Assembly (NCBI GenBank): GCA_002345205.1
Contig: DDVI01000034.1
Location: 1-64,000 of the forward strand
Reading direction: 5' to 3'
Length of the DNA: 64,000 nucleotides
Source of the DNA: Bdellovibrionaceae bacterium UBA2316
Lineage (GTDB): Bacteria > Bdellovibrionota > Bdellovibrionia > Bdellovibrionales > Bdellovibrionaceae
The number at the start of each line of letters is the position of its first letter. Positions within the stretch are counted from its first letter, which is position 1. Under the pieces are notes generated by a model. It was not told the origin of the DNA, ran no database searches, and saw only the letters and a program-made list of their open reading frames with translations. Below are positions 1-8,688 of the stretch, one piece after another. Made by a program: the position numbers and the translations under genes.

Positions 1-114
1 CAGGATCAAGATGAAATGGTTATAGAGCTTCGATCTTATTTAAAAAAGAATCAGAAAAATCCAGAGAAAATAAAGAATTTTTTCCAAGCGGAAAAAGTCA
101 AGTACGCAGCTTAA
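1..114 (+). CDS. C-terminal end of an unidentified protein (5' partial)
   Basis: Frame 1 is open from the window edge to a TAA at 112-114 and gives 37 residues, rich in Lys, Asn and Gln and ending KVKYAA. No domain can be recognised from so little. The stop overlaps the end of the convergent 299-residue gene by 4 bases, a tail-to-tail packing also seen elsewhere in this window. The coding call rests on the open frame and the packing only. Confidence 0.5.
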   Translation, partial: QDQDEMVIELRSYLKKNQKNPEKIKNFFQAEKVKYAA

Positions 115-1010
115 ACAGTCAATCTATGCTGCAGTCTTGGTAATAAATAGCCCCCGATAGTTTTCTTTTCAAAGTTATAGTTGGGACCAATTAAAACGCG
201 ATTCCAATTTTTTAAAACAAACTCATATCCTGTTTGAATCGAGCTTGATCCAAAAGATTTGATAGCTGTGGTTTCCGCTGCTCGGTCGTAGGCTAAGACC
301 GCCAAGCTAAGAAAGTTATGAGTCACCATCGTGTCGTTAGAGTAAGAATCCCAAAGAAACGTTAAATTCAAGTTGCTTTGAGTTGAATCTGGAACGCGCG
401 TAAATGTAATTAATGTTGAGATAGTGTTTTCGTTAGTAGAATGAATTCGATATTTAGCGAGGAAATTTAAACCTCCGGCGGCATTCACGAGCGCCGTCGT
501 TCCAACCGTTAGGCGAGGATAGATGCCATAATAAACCTGGCCGAGGTAATTGATCAGAAATTCATCTTGATCCAATGTCGCCGCGGTATCACCCACTAGA
601 AAGCCTTGCGAGTAGAGTGGTTTGTAGCGGCTCGAAATATTTTCACCTGTCGAGCGAATCATTAAAAGAGTCCCACCTTGATAATTAGGATTTTCTGTTA
701 CCAAGATGAGTGGTTTGAGTCGGTGTCCTGGAAACACAATTTGGTCTTTTAAAATTCGTAAAACAATAAAGTGATTTTCGGTATAACCAGCCGGGGAAAT
801 TTGTGAACTGATGAGTTCTGCAAGTCCGACGATTTCCTGAGTTTTTTCCGAATGAATGCTGTAACGATCGCCGACTTTAAGCTGCTCGTCATACGTAATA
901 ACCACAAACGTTTTTTCGTCTTCGATGCGTTTGATGGTCAGATCGCTCGTCTGCTTAGCTACAGCGGTTACCATTATCAACAGGCATAATAAGAAAGTGC
1001 GCACCATCAT
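111..1010 (-). CDS. exported protein of unknown function
   Basis: This 299-residue protein opens with a Sec-type signal peptide: a short basic start, a hydrophobic run (FLLCLLIMVTAVA) and a likely cut near residue 18. The rest is rich in beta-prone segments with Gly and Tyr (for example VYYGIYPRL), which would suit a periplasmic or outer-membrane location. I do not recognise a family. Two adjacent ATG codons (1008-1010 and 1005-1007) can start it, and neither has a clear Shine-Dalgarno sequence. The start lies in the loop of a perfect 9-bp inverted repeat at 994-1031. It follows the FliG-like gene by 27 bases on the same strand and may share its transcript. Confidence 0.75.
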   Translation of the reverse strand: MMVRTFLLCLLIMVTAVAKQTSDLTIKRIEDEKTFVVITYDEQLKVGDRYSIHSEKTQEIVGLAELISSQISPAGYTENHFIVLRILKDQIVFPGHRLKPLILVTENPNYQGGTLLMIRSTGENISSRYKPLYSQGFLVGDTAATLDQDEFLINYLGQVYYGIYPRLTVGTTALVNAAGGLNFLAKYRIHSTNENTISTLITFTRVPDSTQSNLNLTFLWDSYSNDTMVTHNFLSLAVLAYDRAAETTAIKSFGSSSIQTGYEFVLKNWNRVLIGPNYNFEKKTIGGYLLPRLQHRLTV

Positions 1011-1031
1011 TCAGACGGTATAGCGCACTTT
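994..1031 (-). promoter_or_regulatory. inverted repeat enclosing a start codon
   Basis: AAAGTGCGC at 994-1002 is exactly complementary to GCGCACTTT at 1023-1031. On the minus-strand message they would form a 9-bp stem with a 20-base loop that holds both possible start codons of the 299-residue exported protein. It lies just after the stop of the FliG-like gene, so it could act on translation, as a processing site, or as a weak terminator. There is no U-run after it. Confidence 0.5.
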
Positions 1032-1037
1032 ATATTG

Positions 1038-1763
1038 TTAGGCTATTTTTTTAATTTGTTCTAATTTGTTTTTTAGAACCGAATTTTCCACCCGGAGAGT
1101 TGTGGCTTCTTGGGTCAGTTGATTGATTTTCTTTTTAAGGAAATCATTTTCTTCTTTTAATGTATCTACCTTATCATTACCGGTGCTGGCGCGGTTATTA
1201 GCGCCACTGAAGTCCAATTTTACCTCAGAATCATCGTTTGATGATGCTGACGGCGCCGCTTCCACCAAAGAAATGCCTGTACTGCCTTTTTGGTTGATTA
1301 GCTCTTCAATATTTTCAGGTACAGCCATATCTGGATTAAATTTTTCTAGCTTGATGATACCTTGCTGAATAAGGCTGCGTACTTCCATTACAATTTTCGA
1401 AAGACAGGTCGCGATTTCGGCGGGGTTTGGATTTGTCTCATCAATTAGACTCATAATTTTTCGTTTATCACTTTGCGAAAGCACGGCTAAAATTTCGTCG
1501 CGTTTTGGAGCGTCGAATTTTCTTAAAGCTACGGCCAATGTCAATGGCTGAATACGTGAAATGATTTCGCTTAAGGGTTCACGCGGCCACTCGACGATTT
1601 TATCAACCGTAAGGACACGTTTTTTTAACTCCATTTCCCAGTTTACATTTTCCTGCGAGATCAAAGTTAGAAATTGCTCTTGCTTTGCTTTACTTGAAGT
1701 TTCAAGCAAATTAAGAAGTTGAATGAAGCCACCTTTTTTTTTATAACGATCTAGCATTCCCAT
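1038..1763 (-). CDS. FliG C-terminal-domain-like protein with C-terminal coiled coil
   Basis: From the ATG at 1763 the protein has 241 residues. Residues 64-139 resemble the FliG C-terminal fold: a segment like ISRIQPLTLAVAL, then DEILAVLSQSDKRKIM, then a helix with VMEVRSLIQQGII. In FliG this domain contacts the motor stators. The N-terminal and middle FliG domains are absent. A Ser/Asn-rich linker follows, then a heptad-patterned coiled coil over the last 40 residues. The frame stays open upstream to a TTG at 1829, so the start is uncertain. It is 75 bases past the Ppx/GppA gene on the same strand. It is too short to be a complete motor FliG, so its role is unknown. Confidence 0.7.
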   Translation of the reverse strand: MGMLDRYKKKGGFIQLLNLLETSSKAKQEQFLTLISQENVNWEMELKKRVLTVDKIVEWPREPLSEIISRIQPLTLAVALRKFDAPKRDEILAVLSQSDKRKIMSLIDETNPNPAEIATCLSKIVMEVRSLIQQGIIKLEKFNPDMAVPENIEELINQKGSTGISLVEAAPSASSNDDSEVKLDFSGANNRASTGNDKVDTLKEENDFLKKKINQLTQEATTLRVENSVLKNKLEQIKKIA

Positions 1764-1838
1764 ATAAAAACGTTTCGGGATTACAGAGGATTTCTTTAAA
1801 CAAAAAAAAGTACGCAAGTACCGTCTCAATTTGACTGG

Positions 1839-2774
1839 TTACAGGATCATGGACCAGAGAATGCCGTTGCGTAAACCTACTCTAGGTACAAATATACGGT
1901 GAGCATCGCATTGTCGTAAAACCATTTTAACAGTGAAAATGGCCGGCAAAATTACGTCCGCGCGGTCAGGGCGCAGGTTTAATTTTTCGATTCGTTCCTT
2001 AATCGACATTTTAGAAAGTTTTTCATAAATCTCGACGAGCTCGTTTAGGGTTATAAATGTGTTAGATGATTTTTTAAGCAAATCCCATTTTAGGCGAGCC
2101 ATGCATTCGAGGTTGCCTCCGGTGCCAATGGCAAATTCGACATCATTATGGAAATTATTTTTATCAATAAATTGAAATACCGGTTTGATGAAATCACCGA
2201 CTACGACTTTAAGATGATTTTCACCTAGTTTTCGTTTTTCGAGCTGATCTAAAATACGAACCGTTCCCATTGGAAAGGATTCAGTCTGTTTCATTTTTCC
2301 ATTGTCTGATAACGTCACTTCAACACTACCACCACCAACATCAATCAATACACAGCGAAGATTTTTCAGTTCAACTTCTTTGCTAACTGCTAGATAGATT
2401 AAACGCGCTTCTTCGTGACCATCAATGATCTCAACTTTGATTCCACTTTTTTTAGCAATTTTTTCGATGAATTCAAGTTTATTACTGGCTTCGCGAAGGG
2501 CACTCGTAGCGACGGCGCGACAGCTATGGACGCGATATTTTTGATTGATATTGCGGAAATGCTCAAATGTTTCAATCGATTCACTGAGGGTAGTTTGAGA
2601 GATGGGTTTATCAAGAAAGACTTCCTTGCCTAACCGAATTGGCGAACGAATTTTTTTGATTTCGTGTAATACGTGAGATTTCGTTGAAGTGTCGTAAGAT
2701 ACTTCTGAAATAATCATTCGTATTCCATTTGATCCGATATCGATAGCTGAATAGACCTTACCCATGTTTGACAT
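1839..2774 (-). CDS. Ppx/GppA family phosphatase
   Basis: The 311 residues match one Ppx/GppA catalytic unit of the actin-like ATPase fold. The first phosphate loop is AIDIGSNGIRM (residues 10-20), followed by ATSALREASN near 89-98, IDGHEEARL near 117-125, and the second loop LIDVGGGSVEV at 143-153, with a late GTGGNLE. Family members hydrolyse polyphosphate or pppGpp. This short form lacks the C-terminal HD-like domain of E. coli Ppx and GppA, and which substrate it uses cannot be told. ATG codons at 2774 and 2765 are both possible starts. It is divergent from the porin-like gene, with only 47 bases between them, and lies close to phoU-phoB-phoR, which suits a phosphate-linked role. Confidence 0.9.
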   Translation of the reverse strand: MSNMGKVYSAIDIGSNGIRMIISEVSYDTSTKSHVLHEIKKIRSPIRLGKEVFLDKPISQTTLSESIETFEHFRNINQKYRVHSCRAVATSALREASNKLEFIEKIAKKSGIKVEIIDGHEEARLIYLAVSKEVELKNLRCVLIDVGGGSVEVTLSDNGKMKQTESFPMGTVRILDQLEKRKLGENHLKVVVGDFIKPVFQFIDKNNFHNDVEFAIGTGGNLECMARLKWDLLKKSSNTFITLNELVEIYEKLSKMSIKERIEKLNLRPDRADVILPAIFTVKMVLRQCDAHRIFVPRVGLRNGILWSMIL

Positions 2775-2821
2775 TGTTATTCAAATATTGTTCGATGTAA
2801 AGACTTGAGGGGGCCTTGCCT

Positions 2822-3865
2822 ATGGGAAAAATCATTTCTTTTGTATTTGCATTTATTCTTCCGTTTGCTGTGAGCGCACAAATGAAAGTGGAAAATTGGG
2901 ACGTTGAAGGCGAAGTCGACATCGTAACTAAAATTGGTTCTAAGCCGACGGCTGAACGCGGCCAAGTGGCTTTCTCGATGCCCTCTTTGAAGTTAGCCGG
3001 TGACTACTTAATCGATAAAAACAAATCGGTTTATTTTCAAGTCCAAATGTCAGAAAATCGTGATAAGGAATCTAAAAAATTTCAAGTTGAGCTGAGTCGC
3101 GCCTACTACCAACAGATATCTGATGATGACTCATGGTTTGTTCGTTACGGGCTGATCAAAAATGCCTATTTGGACGACAACGAGCGTTTGCTAGATTATG
3201 ATGTGGTTCCTGAGTTTCGGGCGTTTGCCTATCGCTACAATTACCTACCAGCTGCGGACATGGGATTGGAAGTTCGCTACGTTCCTAGTTCCTATTTTGA
3301 TATATCAGTAGGAGTTTTCAATGGCGAAGAAAATACCGCTAAAGAAGATGGTGTGAACAAGGACCTTTATGTGGGACTTAACTATGACGATTCGAGCTTT
3401 CACTTTGCGTTCCTAGCGATTCGCGGTGACTATGACGAATATGAAAAACCATTCAATGTAAAAGAACGTAACTTCGCTCGCATTGCCTGGAAAGGTAGCT
3501 TGGTTGAAGTCGGTGTAGAAGGTCTAACATCAAACGAAGTCAGTAATGCAACGGTAGCTTACAAGCGTGCCGAGGGTTGGGATGGTTCCGCATATCCAGA
3601 AATGATGGTAAAAGCGGAAGGCGTATCGGGTTGGTTATTGTTTAAAGTCGATGCAGATTTAGAACTTTTAGCGCGAAAAGACTATTTAGACCCTTACAAA
3701 GAGGTCAAAATGGACGAAATCGAATCCGAAAACCTTGCGTTAATCCTAAAAGATGAATGGCGCTCCGTGATCTTGGGCTACACTAAAACAGTTTACAAAG
3801 ACGTACACTCGACTCAATCGGCAGAAAAAGAATACGGCTTCGTAGCTTTAAGACAAATCTTCTAG
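2822..3865 (+). CDS. porin-like outer-membrane protein, possibly phosphate-related
   Basis: The 347-residue product begins with a signal peptide (FVFAFILPFAVSAQ, cut near residue 20). Alternating beta-strand segments rich in Tyr, Phe and Asp follow, including FVRYGLIKNAYLDD, a LEVRYVPSSYFDISVGVF stretch and a C-terminus ending in Phe, as expected of a beta-barrel. The pattern is like the phosphate-selective porin (OprO/OprP) group, but that match is by eye. The ATG at 2822 is chosen because GAGGGGG lies about 9 bases upstream; an in-frame TTG at 2816 is less likely. The position before phoU-phoB-phoR supports phosphate uptake by inference only. Confidence 0.75.
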   Translation: MGKIISFVFAFILPFAVSAQMKVENWDVEGEVDIVTKIGSKPTAERGQVAFSMPSLKLAGDYLIDKNKSVYFQVQMSENRDKESKKFQVELSRAYYQQISDDDSWFVRYGLIKNAYLDDNERLLDYDVVPEFRAFAYRYNYLPAADMGLEVRYVPSSYFDISVGVFNGEENTAKEDGVNKDLYVGLNYDDSSFHFAFLAIRGDYDEYEKPFNVKERNFARIAWKGSLVEVGVEGLTSNEVSNATVAYKRAEGWDGSAYPEMMVKAEGVSGWLLFKVDADLELLARKDYLDPYKEVKMDEIESENLALILKDEWRSVILGYTKTVYKDVHSTQSAEKEYGFVALRQIF

Positions 3866-3994
3866 AAAAGAAACAGAAAGCGGTACGGGAACCTCGAACG
3901 CCAAACCGCTGCGGTCTACGGTTGCCCGCCATTTACCTAAATTTTACTGTAAACCGCCTAGATTTTCCCCAAAAGTGTGTTAGATTTTCGTTAG

Positions 3995-4020
3995 GGGCTT
4001 GTAGCTTAGTTTACAAGTCC
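3995..4020 (+). promoter_or_regulatory. 5' leader hairpin upstream of phoU
   Basis: GGGCTTGTA (3995-4003) pairs with TACAAGTCC (4012-4020) around an 8-base loop, nine pairs with one G-T. It ends 24 bases before the phoU ATG, where no good Shine-Dalgarno sequence is visible. It may be a leader structure or a weak terminator for the porin-like gene. I found no clear Pho box in the 179-base gap. Confidence 0.35.
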
Positions 4021-4044
4021 GTCAAACTTAGATAACTAACACAC

Positions 4045-4722
4045 ATGGAGCATTCGTTGGAACGAGCTTTAGATACTCAAATAGAAGAAGCCAAACGATT
4101 AATATTAATCATGGCTGGTAGCGTGGAATTGGCTCTTTTCGAAGCGACGGAAGCTTTACTTGGTCGTAATCCATCCAAATTAAAAAACATTCATCAAATT
4201 GAAAATAAAATTAACGAAGACCACATCAAAATCGACGAATGCTGTTTAAATATTTTGGCGAAGCAAAGTCCTGTTGCAAAAGACTTACGCATTATTTTGT
4301 CAATTTTAAAAATTAACACTGATCTAGAGCGAATGGGTGATCAATGTACGAATATCGCGTATACGACTCAGGATTACCTATCTAGAAAAGAACTTCGGCA
4401 AGTCAGCTTGATCTCTGAAATGAGTGAGTTCGTTCGTGCGATGGTGAAGAAGTCATTGGACTGTTTTGTTCGCGGGGATGCTGTCGGGGCAAAATCTATC
4501 TTAGTGATGGATGACGAAGTTGATGAAAGAAAAAATAGAGTTTTTAGGGAACTTTGTGAACACATGAAAAAAAATCCAGACGATGTAGATGCAAGCCTGG
4601 ATTTAATTTTAATTGCGCGAAACTTTGAAAGGTTAGGTGACCATGCAACCAACATTGCAGAAGACGTTATCTTCGCCTACACGGGCAGCGATATCCGACA
4701 CGGTGGTAAATCTGGATCCTAA
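4045..4722 (+). CDS. phoU: phosphate-signalling regulator PhoU
   Basis: The 225 residues form the expected two PhoU three-helix repeats. Each carries the metal-site motif of the family: DLERMGDQCTNIA near residues 93-105 and NFERLGDHATNIAED near 194-208. PhoU links phosphate transport to the PhoR kinase and holds the Pho response off when phosphate is plentiful. The Pst transporter genes that often sit beside phoU are not in this window. The next gene, phoB, starts inside the 3' end of phoU, so the two are translationally coupled. The ATG at 4045 gives the usual family N-terminus (HSLERALDTQIEEAKRLI). Confidence 0.95.
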   Translation: MEHSLERALDTQIEEAKRLILIMAGSVELALFEATEALLGRNPSKLKNIHQIENKINEDHIKIDECCLNILAKQSPVAKDLRIILSILKINTDLERMGDQCTNIAYTTQDYLSRKELRQVSLISEMSEFVRAMVKKSLDCFVRGDAVGAKSILVMDDEVDERKNRVFRELCEHMKKNPDDVDASLDLILIARNFERLGDHATNIAEDVIFAYTGSDIRHGGKSGS

Positions 4723-5401
4723 TATCCTTGTTGTCGAAGACGAAACAGAAATTCGCGAGCTAATCGCTCTGCATTTGTTAAGACAAGGATTTAAAGTCAC
4801 TGAGTGTGATAATGTATCGGATGCCATCGATGAGTTAGGTAAGAAAAAATTTGATGTCATCCTTCTTGACTGGATGTTGCCTGGTTTAAGCGGCATGGAT
4901 CTTCTTGGTTTCCTTAAAGATAAAGAAATCGATACCCGCGTCGTAATGGTCACGGCAAAGACAGACCCCGCTGACATTGTTCAAGGTCTAGAGAGCGGCG
5001 CGGATGATTATTTGACTAAACCTTTTGATCCCACCATCTTGATGGCCCGCGTTCGTGCTGTCATGAGACGCGTTCCAAAGAAAGAAAACACAGAAGCCCA
5101 AGACGAAATGAATATTGGGCCACTTTATATCAATTTCCGCACTTATGATGTGATGTTGAACAATGAAAAATTGCATTTAACTCCCAGTGAATTTAAATTA
5201 TTAGGAATTATGATCCAAAACCAAGGACGCGTATTGACCCGGGATAATCTGATCGAGAATATTCAAGGTGAAGGCGTCAATGTGATTGGTCGCACGATTG
5301 ATACTCACGTATTTGGTTTACGTAAAAAATTAGGCAGCTGGGGAGATCGCATTGAAACAATTAGGGGAGTGGGTTACCGAGTTAAGACGGAATCTAATTA
5401 G
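4643..5401 (+). CDS. phoB: PhoB-type response regulator
   Basis: An OmpR/PhoB-family regulator of about 252 residues. The receiver has the acidic pair in VVEDETEIRE, the phospho-acceptor Asp in VILLDWMLPG (near residue 76), the conserved Thr in MVTAKTDP and the Lys in YLTKPFDP. The C-terminal winged helix is recognisable from LTPSEFKLLGIM, the RTIDTHVFGLRKKL recognition helix and IRGVGYRVK. The gene starts inside phoU. ATG 4643 has GAAAGG 10 bases upstream; a GTG at 4637 and another at 4703 are alternatives. It is co-transcribed with phoR, which begins before phoB stops. Confidence 0.93.
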   Translation: MQPTLQKTLSSPTRAAISDTVVNLDPNILVVEDETEIRELIALHLLRQGFKVTECDNVSDAIDELGKKKFDVILLDWMLPGLSGMDLLGFLKDKEIDTRVVMVTAKTDPADIVQGLESGADDYLTKPFDPTILMARVRAVMRRVPKKENTEAQDEMNIGPLYINFRTYDVMLNNEKLHLTPSEFKLLGIMIQNQGRVLTRDNLIENIQGEGVNVIGRTIDTHVFGLRKKLGSWGDRIETIRGVGYRVKTESN

Positions 5402-6818
5402 TTTTACGTTTTGGCATTTCCCATGGCGGATCTTTCTTCAGTTTTTTATAATTCAGGTCACGTCATTTAATATTTTGTTCCTAGGATTGTTCTTTACTCA
5501 GCTAGGAACACTGAAATGGATCTCTTTATTTTTCTTAGGTTCGCTTTTTGTGTCGGCAACCACGGCATTCTTTTTTACTCAGCCTATTCATCGTATTTAC
5601 ATGAAGATTTTAAAACTTACGCACAAGAAAGCAATGCGTGAGTGGAAACCAGGGGCCGATGATTTAACGGAAGAAGAAGTCGGTGAATTTTCAGTATTAG
5701 AAAAAGGTCTAAATAAAATTCAGAAAAAACTTAAAAAGCGCAAAGAACAACTCTACCGTGAGCGCGAAGAAACACAAGCTTTCATGTCGTCAGTGCAAGA
5801 GGGCTTAGTTAGTATTTCTACAAACGAAAAAATTACGTTTTTCAATTCGAAATTTGCGACGTTGTTTTTAGATTCAGGTCAAATGAATCAAGAACAGATT
5901 TTCCTAACGGATGTTTTTCGTGATCCCGTAATTTACAACTCGTTCCGCCGCGTTTTAGTGGAGGGCGAAGTTGTTAAACAAGAACTTCAAATGGAAACGA
6001 AACGCGATGCGAGCACTCGCCATTTCTTGCTATCTCTTAGTCCGCTACGCAAAGGAAAGACAAACGAGATCTACGGAATGATCGGTATCTTCCATGATAT
6101 TTCTGATATTAAAAAGACAGATCAGATTCGCATCGATTTTGTAGGCAATGCCTCTCATGAATTGCGCACGCCGCTGACATCGATCAAGGGTTATATCGAA
6201 ACGTTGAAGCAAGATTTTGATTCGGGTAATACAGCTCAAGCCGGCGGCTTTTTGCAAATTATATCGCGTAATGTAGATCGCTTAATTGATTTGGTAACGG
6301 ATTTGCTGACGATTTCGACGTTAGAGTCCCATCCGCAAGTAAAGACCACGGTGATAAATCCGATGCAGCTGAGTAATTTAGTCGTGACAGATTTGATGAT
6401 CCTGGCTCAAGGTAAAAACCAAAAAATATTTATTAATGTCGATGTCGAGGCTTTACGTGGTGATGCTGAAAAAATCGATCAAGTTTTAAGAAATTTAGTT
6501 ACAAACGCCATCAAATATATTCCTGAAGGAAAAGAGATCCAAATCAAGTGGGAGTACGACACGGACGGTGTTGTATTAAGGGTCCGTGACAACGGGCCAG
6601 GTATCCCAAAGGAACATCACGATCGCTTGTTTGAACGCTTTTACCGCATCGATAAAGGCCGTTCAAGAGACCGAGGCGGCACGGGCCTAGGATTAGCTAT
6701 TGTAAAACACATAGTGATGGCCCACGGCGGACGGGTAGAGCTTCGAAGTGAAATAGGCAAAGGCTCAGAATTCATCTGCTATTTCCCGCAGCCCGTGGGA
6801 TTAAACGCCCAAATATAG
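5352..6818 (+). CDS. phoR: PhoR-type sensor histidine kinase
   Basis: The 488-residue protein has two N-terminal membrane segments (about residues 26-50 and 53-76) with almost no periplasmic loop, a HAMP-like or coiled linker, a PAS domain (about 140-250), and a kinase core. The core has the phospho-His in NASHELRTPLTSIKGY (His269), an N-box with NAIKYIPEGK, then DNGPGIPKEHHDRLFERFYR and GGTGLGLAIVKH. The very short periplasmic part fits PhoR, which senses phosphate state through PhoU and Pst rather than a ligand. The only start giving both membrane segments is a TTG at 5352, overlapping phoB by 50 bases. No in-frame ATG is found nearby, so the exact start is unsure. Confidence 0.9.
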   Translation: MKQLGEWVTELRRNLISFTFWHFPWRIFLQFFIIQVTSFNILFLGLFFTQLGTLKWISLFFLGSLFVSATTAFFFTQPIHRIYMKILKLTHKKAMREWKPGADDLTEEEVGEFSVLEKGLNKIQKKLKKRKEQLYREREETQAFMSSVQEGLVSISTNEKITFFNSKFATLFLDSGQMNQEQIFLTDVFRDPVIYNSFRRVLVEGEVVKQELQMETKRDASTRHFLLSLSPLRKGKTNEIYGMIGIFHDISDIKKTDQIRIDFVGNASHELRTPLTSIKGYIETLKQDFDSGNTAQAGGFLQIISRNVDRLIDLVTDLLTISTLESHPQVKTTVINPMQLSNLVVTDLMILAQGKNQKIFINVDVEALRGDAEKIDQVLRNLVTNAIKYIPEGKEIQIKWEYDTDGVVLRVRDNGPGIPKEHHDRLFERFYRIDKGRSRDRGGTGLGLAIVKHIVMAHGGRVELRSEIGKGSEFICYFPQPVGLNAQI

Positions 6819-6917
6819 AAAGTCTTCCTTGTGCATTTAAACCAAATCCGAGGACACATCGAAGATCTAAAGATTTAAAAAACGGGGATTTTTGTTAGAC
6901 GGACCTAAGTCCAGCGC

Positions 6918-7181
6918 TTAGTTTTTCAAAATTCTAGAAATTCTGAATTCTTTTAAAGATTGGTAGCCATAGGTTTTCTTTCGATAGATATCGACAATTT
7001 CTTCTTCAAGATCTGTCAAAACGTCGCGGAAAACGGGCTCGGGGATTGTGTTCGACATTAACAAGTATTTAACAAACTGATCACGTACGCGCTTTACGAA
7101 CTGAGATGTCGTTTCGTTTAGATTCGACGAGTCTCTTAGGTAGGTAATGATTAGTTCAATGAGTACTTGTTTATCGTTCAT
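6918..7181 (-). CDS. small conserved-looking protein of unknown function
   Basis: The ATG at 7181 gives 87 residues, beginning MNDKQVLIELIITYLRD and ending with a basic helix (YGYQSLKEFRISRILKN). The composition is that of a helical soluble protein, with alternating hydrophobic and charged residues and no Cys. The longer open frame up to 7307 adds a hydrophobic stretch with no plausible start signal, so I use the internal ATG; its Shine-Dalgarno sequence is weak. It converges on phoR and is divergent from the RqcH-like gene. No family is recognised. Confidence 0.55.
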   Translation of the reverse strand: MNDKQVLIELIITYLRDSSNLNETTSQFVKRVRDQFVKYLLMSNTIPEPVFRDVLTDLEEEIVDIYRKKTYGYQSLKEFRISRILKN

Positions 7182-7359
7182 ACTTACAGTTTCGGAATTG
7201 ATTTTCGAAGCTTTAAGAAAAAAAGGGCTTGTAAAAAATGAGAACAGAAATAAAGGAAAGTTTGATAGTTCGTACAAAAGTTGTATCATTTTGAATTGCG
7301 TAAACACAAAGGCCTAGTAGTGTTTATCTTGAATTCTTAAGGAAGTAGGGGATGAGCTA

Positions 7360-8658
7360 GTGAAAAGTATGAATTTTCTTGAGTTCCAAGGTGGCGTCGA
7401 GCGGATTCGTGCTCTCCTCGTGGGAATGCAGTTTCAAGATTTCAGTATTCAGGATAAAGAATTTCTGCTTCTTTTTTACGCAAACAAGTCTTTCATTTTA
7501 CGACTTTCGTTGAAAACGCCTCCCGTTTTTTTTCTAGAAGATGAAAAATTCAAACTCGAAAAAAAAACAGAGAAAGTGCCATTGGCTTTGTTCTTAAGTA
7601 AACATTTCCTAAGAAAAAAAGTAACCGATGTAAAATATTTGGAAGAATGGGGACGTAAATTTGAGATTCACTTAAAGGATGAAAAACAAAATCCTTTCTT
7701 AATTGAAGTGATTCTTGTTCCCGGATTTCAAAATGTTGGATTATTTGTAAACGATGACGGTAAGGAAAAAAAAATATACTGGAATAAACCTCGCGAGCTA
7801 GCTGAATTTACCTCGGACTCGAAAGCTGAAGTTTCAGAATTTAGATCGTTAGATATTATTCGCGAAGAATGGTATGCCGATCTAAACTCTAGTAAAAAAC
7901 AGTCATCAGAAAAAAACAACTCGTTGGTGAGTGAAGAATCCTGGAAAATTGAACTTCGCAAAAAGATAAAAAAGAAATCAGAAGCAATAGAAAAAATAAA
8001 ACAGCAAAGCGTAGAAAATGAAATTGTTATTGAACGACTTTATGCTATTGGAGAGCAACTCAAGTATAAACCTCTCAGTCAGCTCAGTGCCGATGATCAG
8101 TCGTGGCTCAACCAAACTCAATCTAAGACTATAGATCGCGAGCAGATTTTTAAAAAAGCTAAAGTTTTGGCTGCCAAGAAAGATGGTATGAATAGTCGCA
8201 TCACTGTATTGATTGAAGAAATCAAAACACTGACTCGGTCGTTAGAGCAGGGGCCGCCTCGGTTGAAACATAAGATTTCAATAGCTGGAAAAGAAGACGT
8301 GAGTACCCGCAAGCTTGAAGTCGGCCCGATGCTGAGTGTGTACATGGGAAAGAATGCCAAAGATAATGTCCAATTATTAAAAAATTCTCAACCATGGGAA
8401 TTGTGGTTCCATCTAAAAGATTACCCGAGTGCCTATGCGATCACTCGCAAGAACAAGGCTACTCCTGTTGAGCACGCCGACCTTATAAAAATGGCGACCT
8501 GGTTTGCTAAAGAATGCTTTAAAAACCATAAAGAAAAGGCGCCCACGCACATTGAAGTTATTTACACAGAATGTCGCTTCGTGAAGCTTCTCAAAGGTGA
8601 CAAATTGGGACGGGTCACCCATACGAATACAAAGACATTACGCGTATCGACCACTTGA
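7360..8658 (+). CDS. NFACT/RqcH-like ribosome quality-control protein
   Basis: This 432-residue protein carries the NFACT-R (DUF814) domain at its C-terminus: MGKNAKDNVQLL, then WELWFHLKDYPSAYAITR, then HADLIKMATWFAKE. A Lys/Glu-rich coiled coil (about residues 195-290) and a reduced N-terminal NFACT-N-like part precede it. RqcH and Rqc2 bind stalled 50S-peptidyl-tRNA complexes and recruit tRNA-Ala for C-terminal tailing. Typical RqcH is near 550-590 residues, so this one is short, mainly in the N-terminal half. The GTG at 7360 is chosen because AGGGG lies about 9 bases upstream; ATG 7369 is the alternative. Confidence 0.8.
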   Translation: MKSMNFLEFQGGVERIRALLVGMQFQDFSIQDKEFLLLFYANKSFILRLSLKTPPVFFLEDEKFKLEKKTEKVPLALFLSKHFLRKKVTDVKYLEEWGRKFEIHLKDEKQNPFLIEVILVPGFQNVGLFVNDDGKEKKIYWNKPRELAEFTSDSKAEVSEFRSLDIIREEWYADLNSSKKQSSEKNNSLVSEESWKIELRKKIKKKSEAIEKIKQQSVENEIVIERLYAIGEQLKYKPLSQLSADDQSWLNQTQSKTIDREQIFKKAKVLAAKKDGMNSRITVLIEEIKTLTRSLEQGPPRLKHKISIAGKEDVSTRKLEVGPMLSVYMGKNAKDNVQLLKNSQPWELWFHLKDYPSAYAITRKNKATPVEHADLIKMATWFAKECFKNHKEKAPTHIEVIYTECRFVKLLKGDKLGRVTHTNTKTLRVSTT

Positions 8659-8683
8659 CAGCTTAGTCTGGGATGAAGACACT
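8655..8683 (+). promoter_or_regulatory. possible promoter for the ABC transporter operon
   Basis: A perfect -35 box TTGACA (8655-8660, overlapping the stop of the RqcH-like gene) is followed after 17 bases by a poor -10 (GACACT, 8678-8683). It is placed correctly to serve the operon that begins at 8719. The weak -10 keeps this a suggestion. Confidence 0.3.
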
Positions 8684-8688
8684 TTTTT

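Noticed and set aside
3991..4066. tRNA-like 5' end (GTAGCTTAGT) before phoU
   Set aside because: There is no T-arm (GTTCGA-like) or acceptor pairing in the next 76 bases. It is better read as a leader hairpin.
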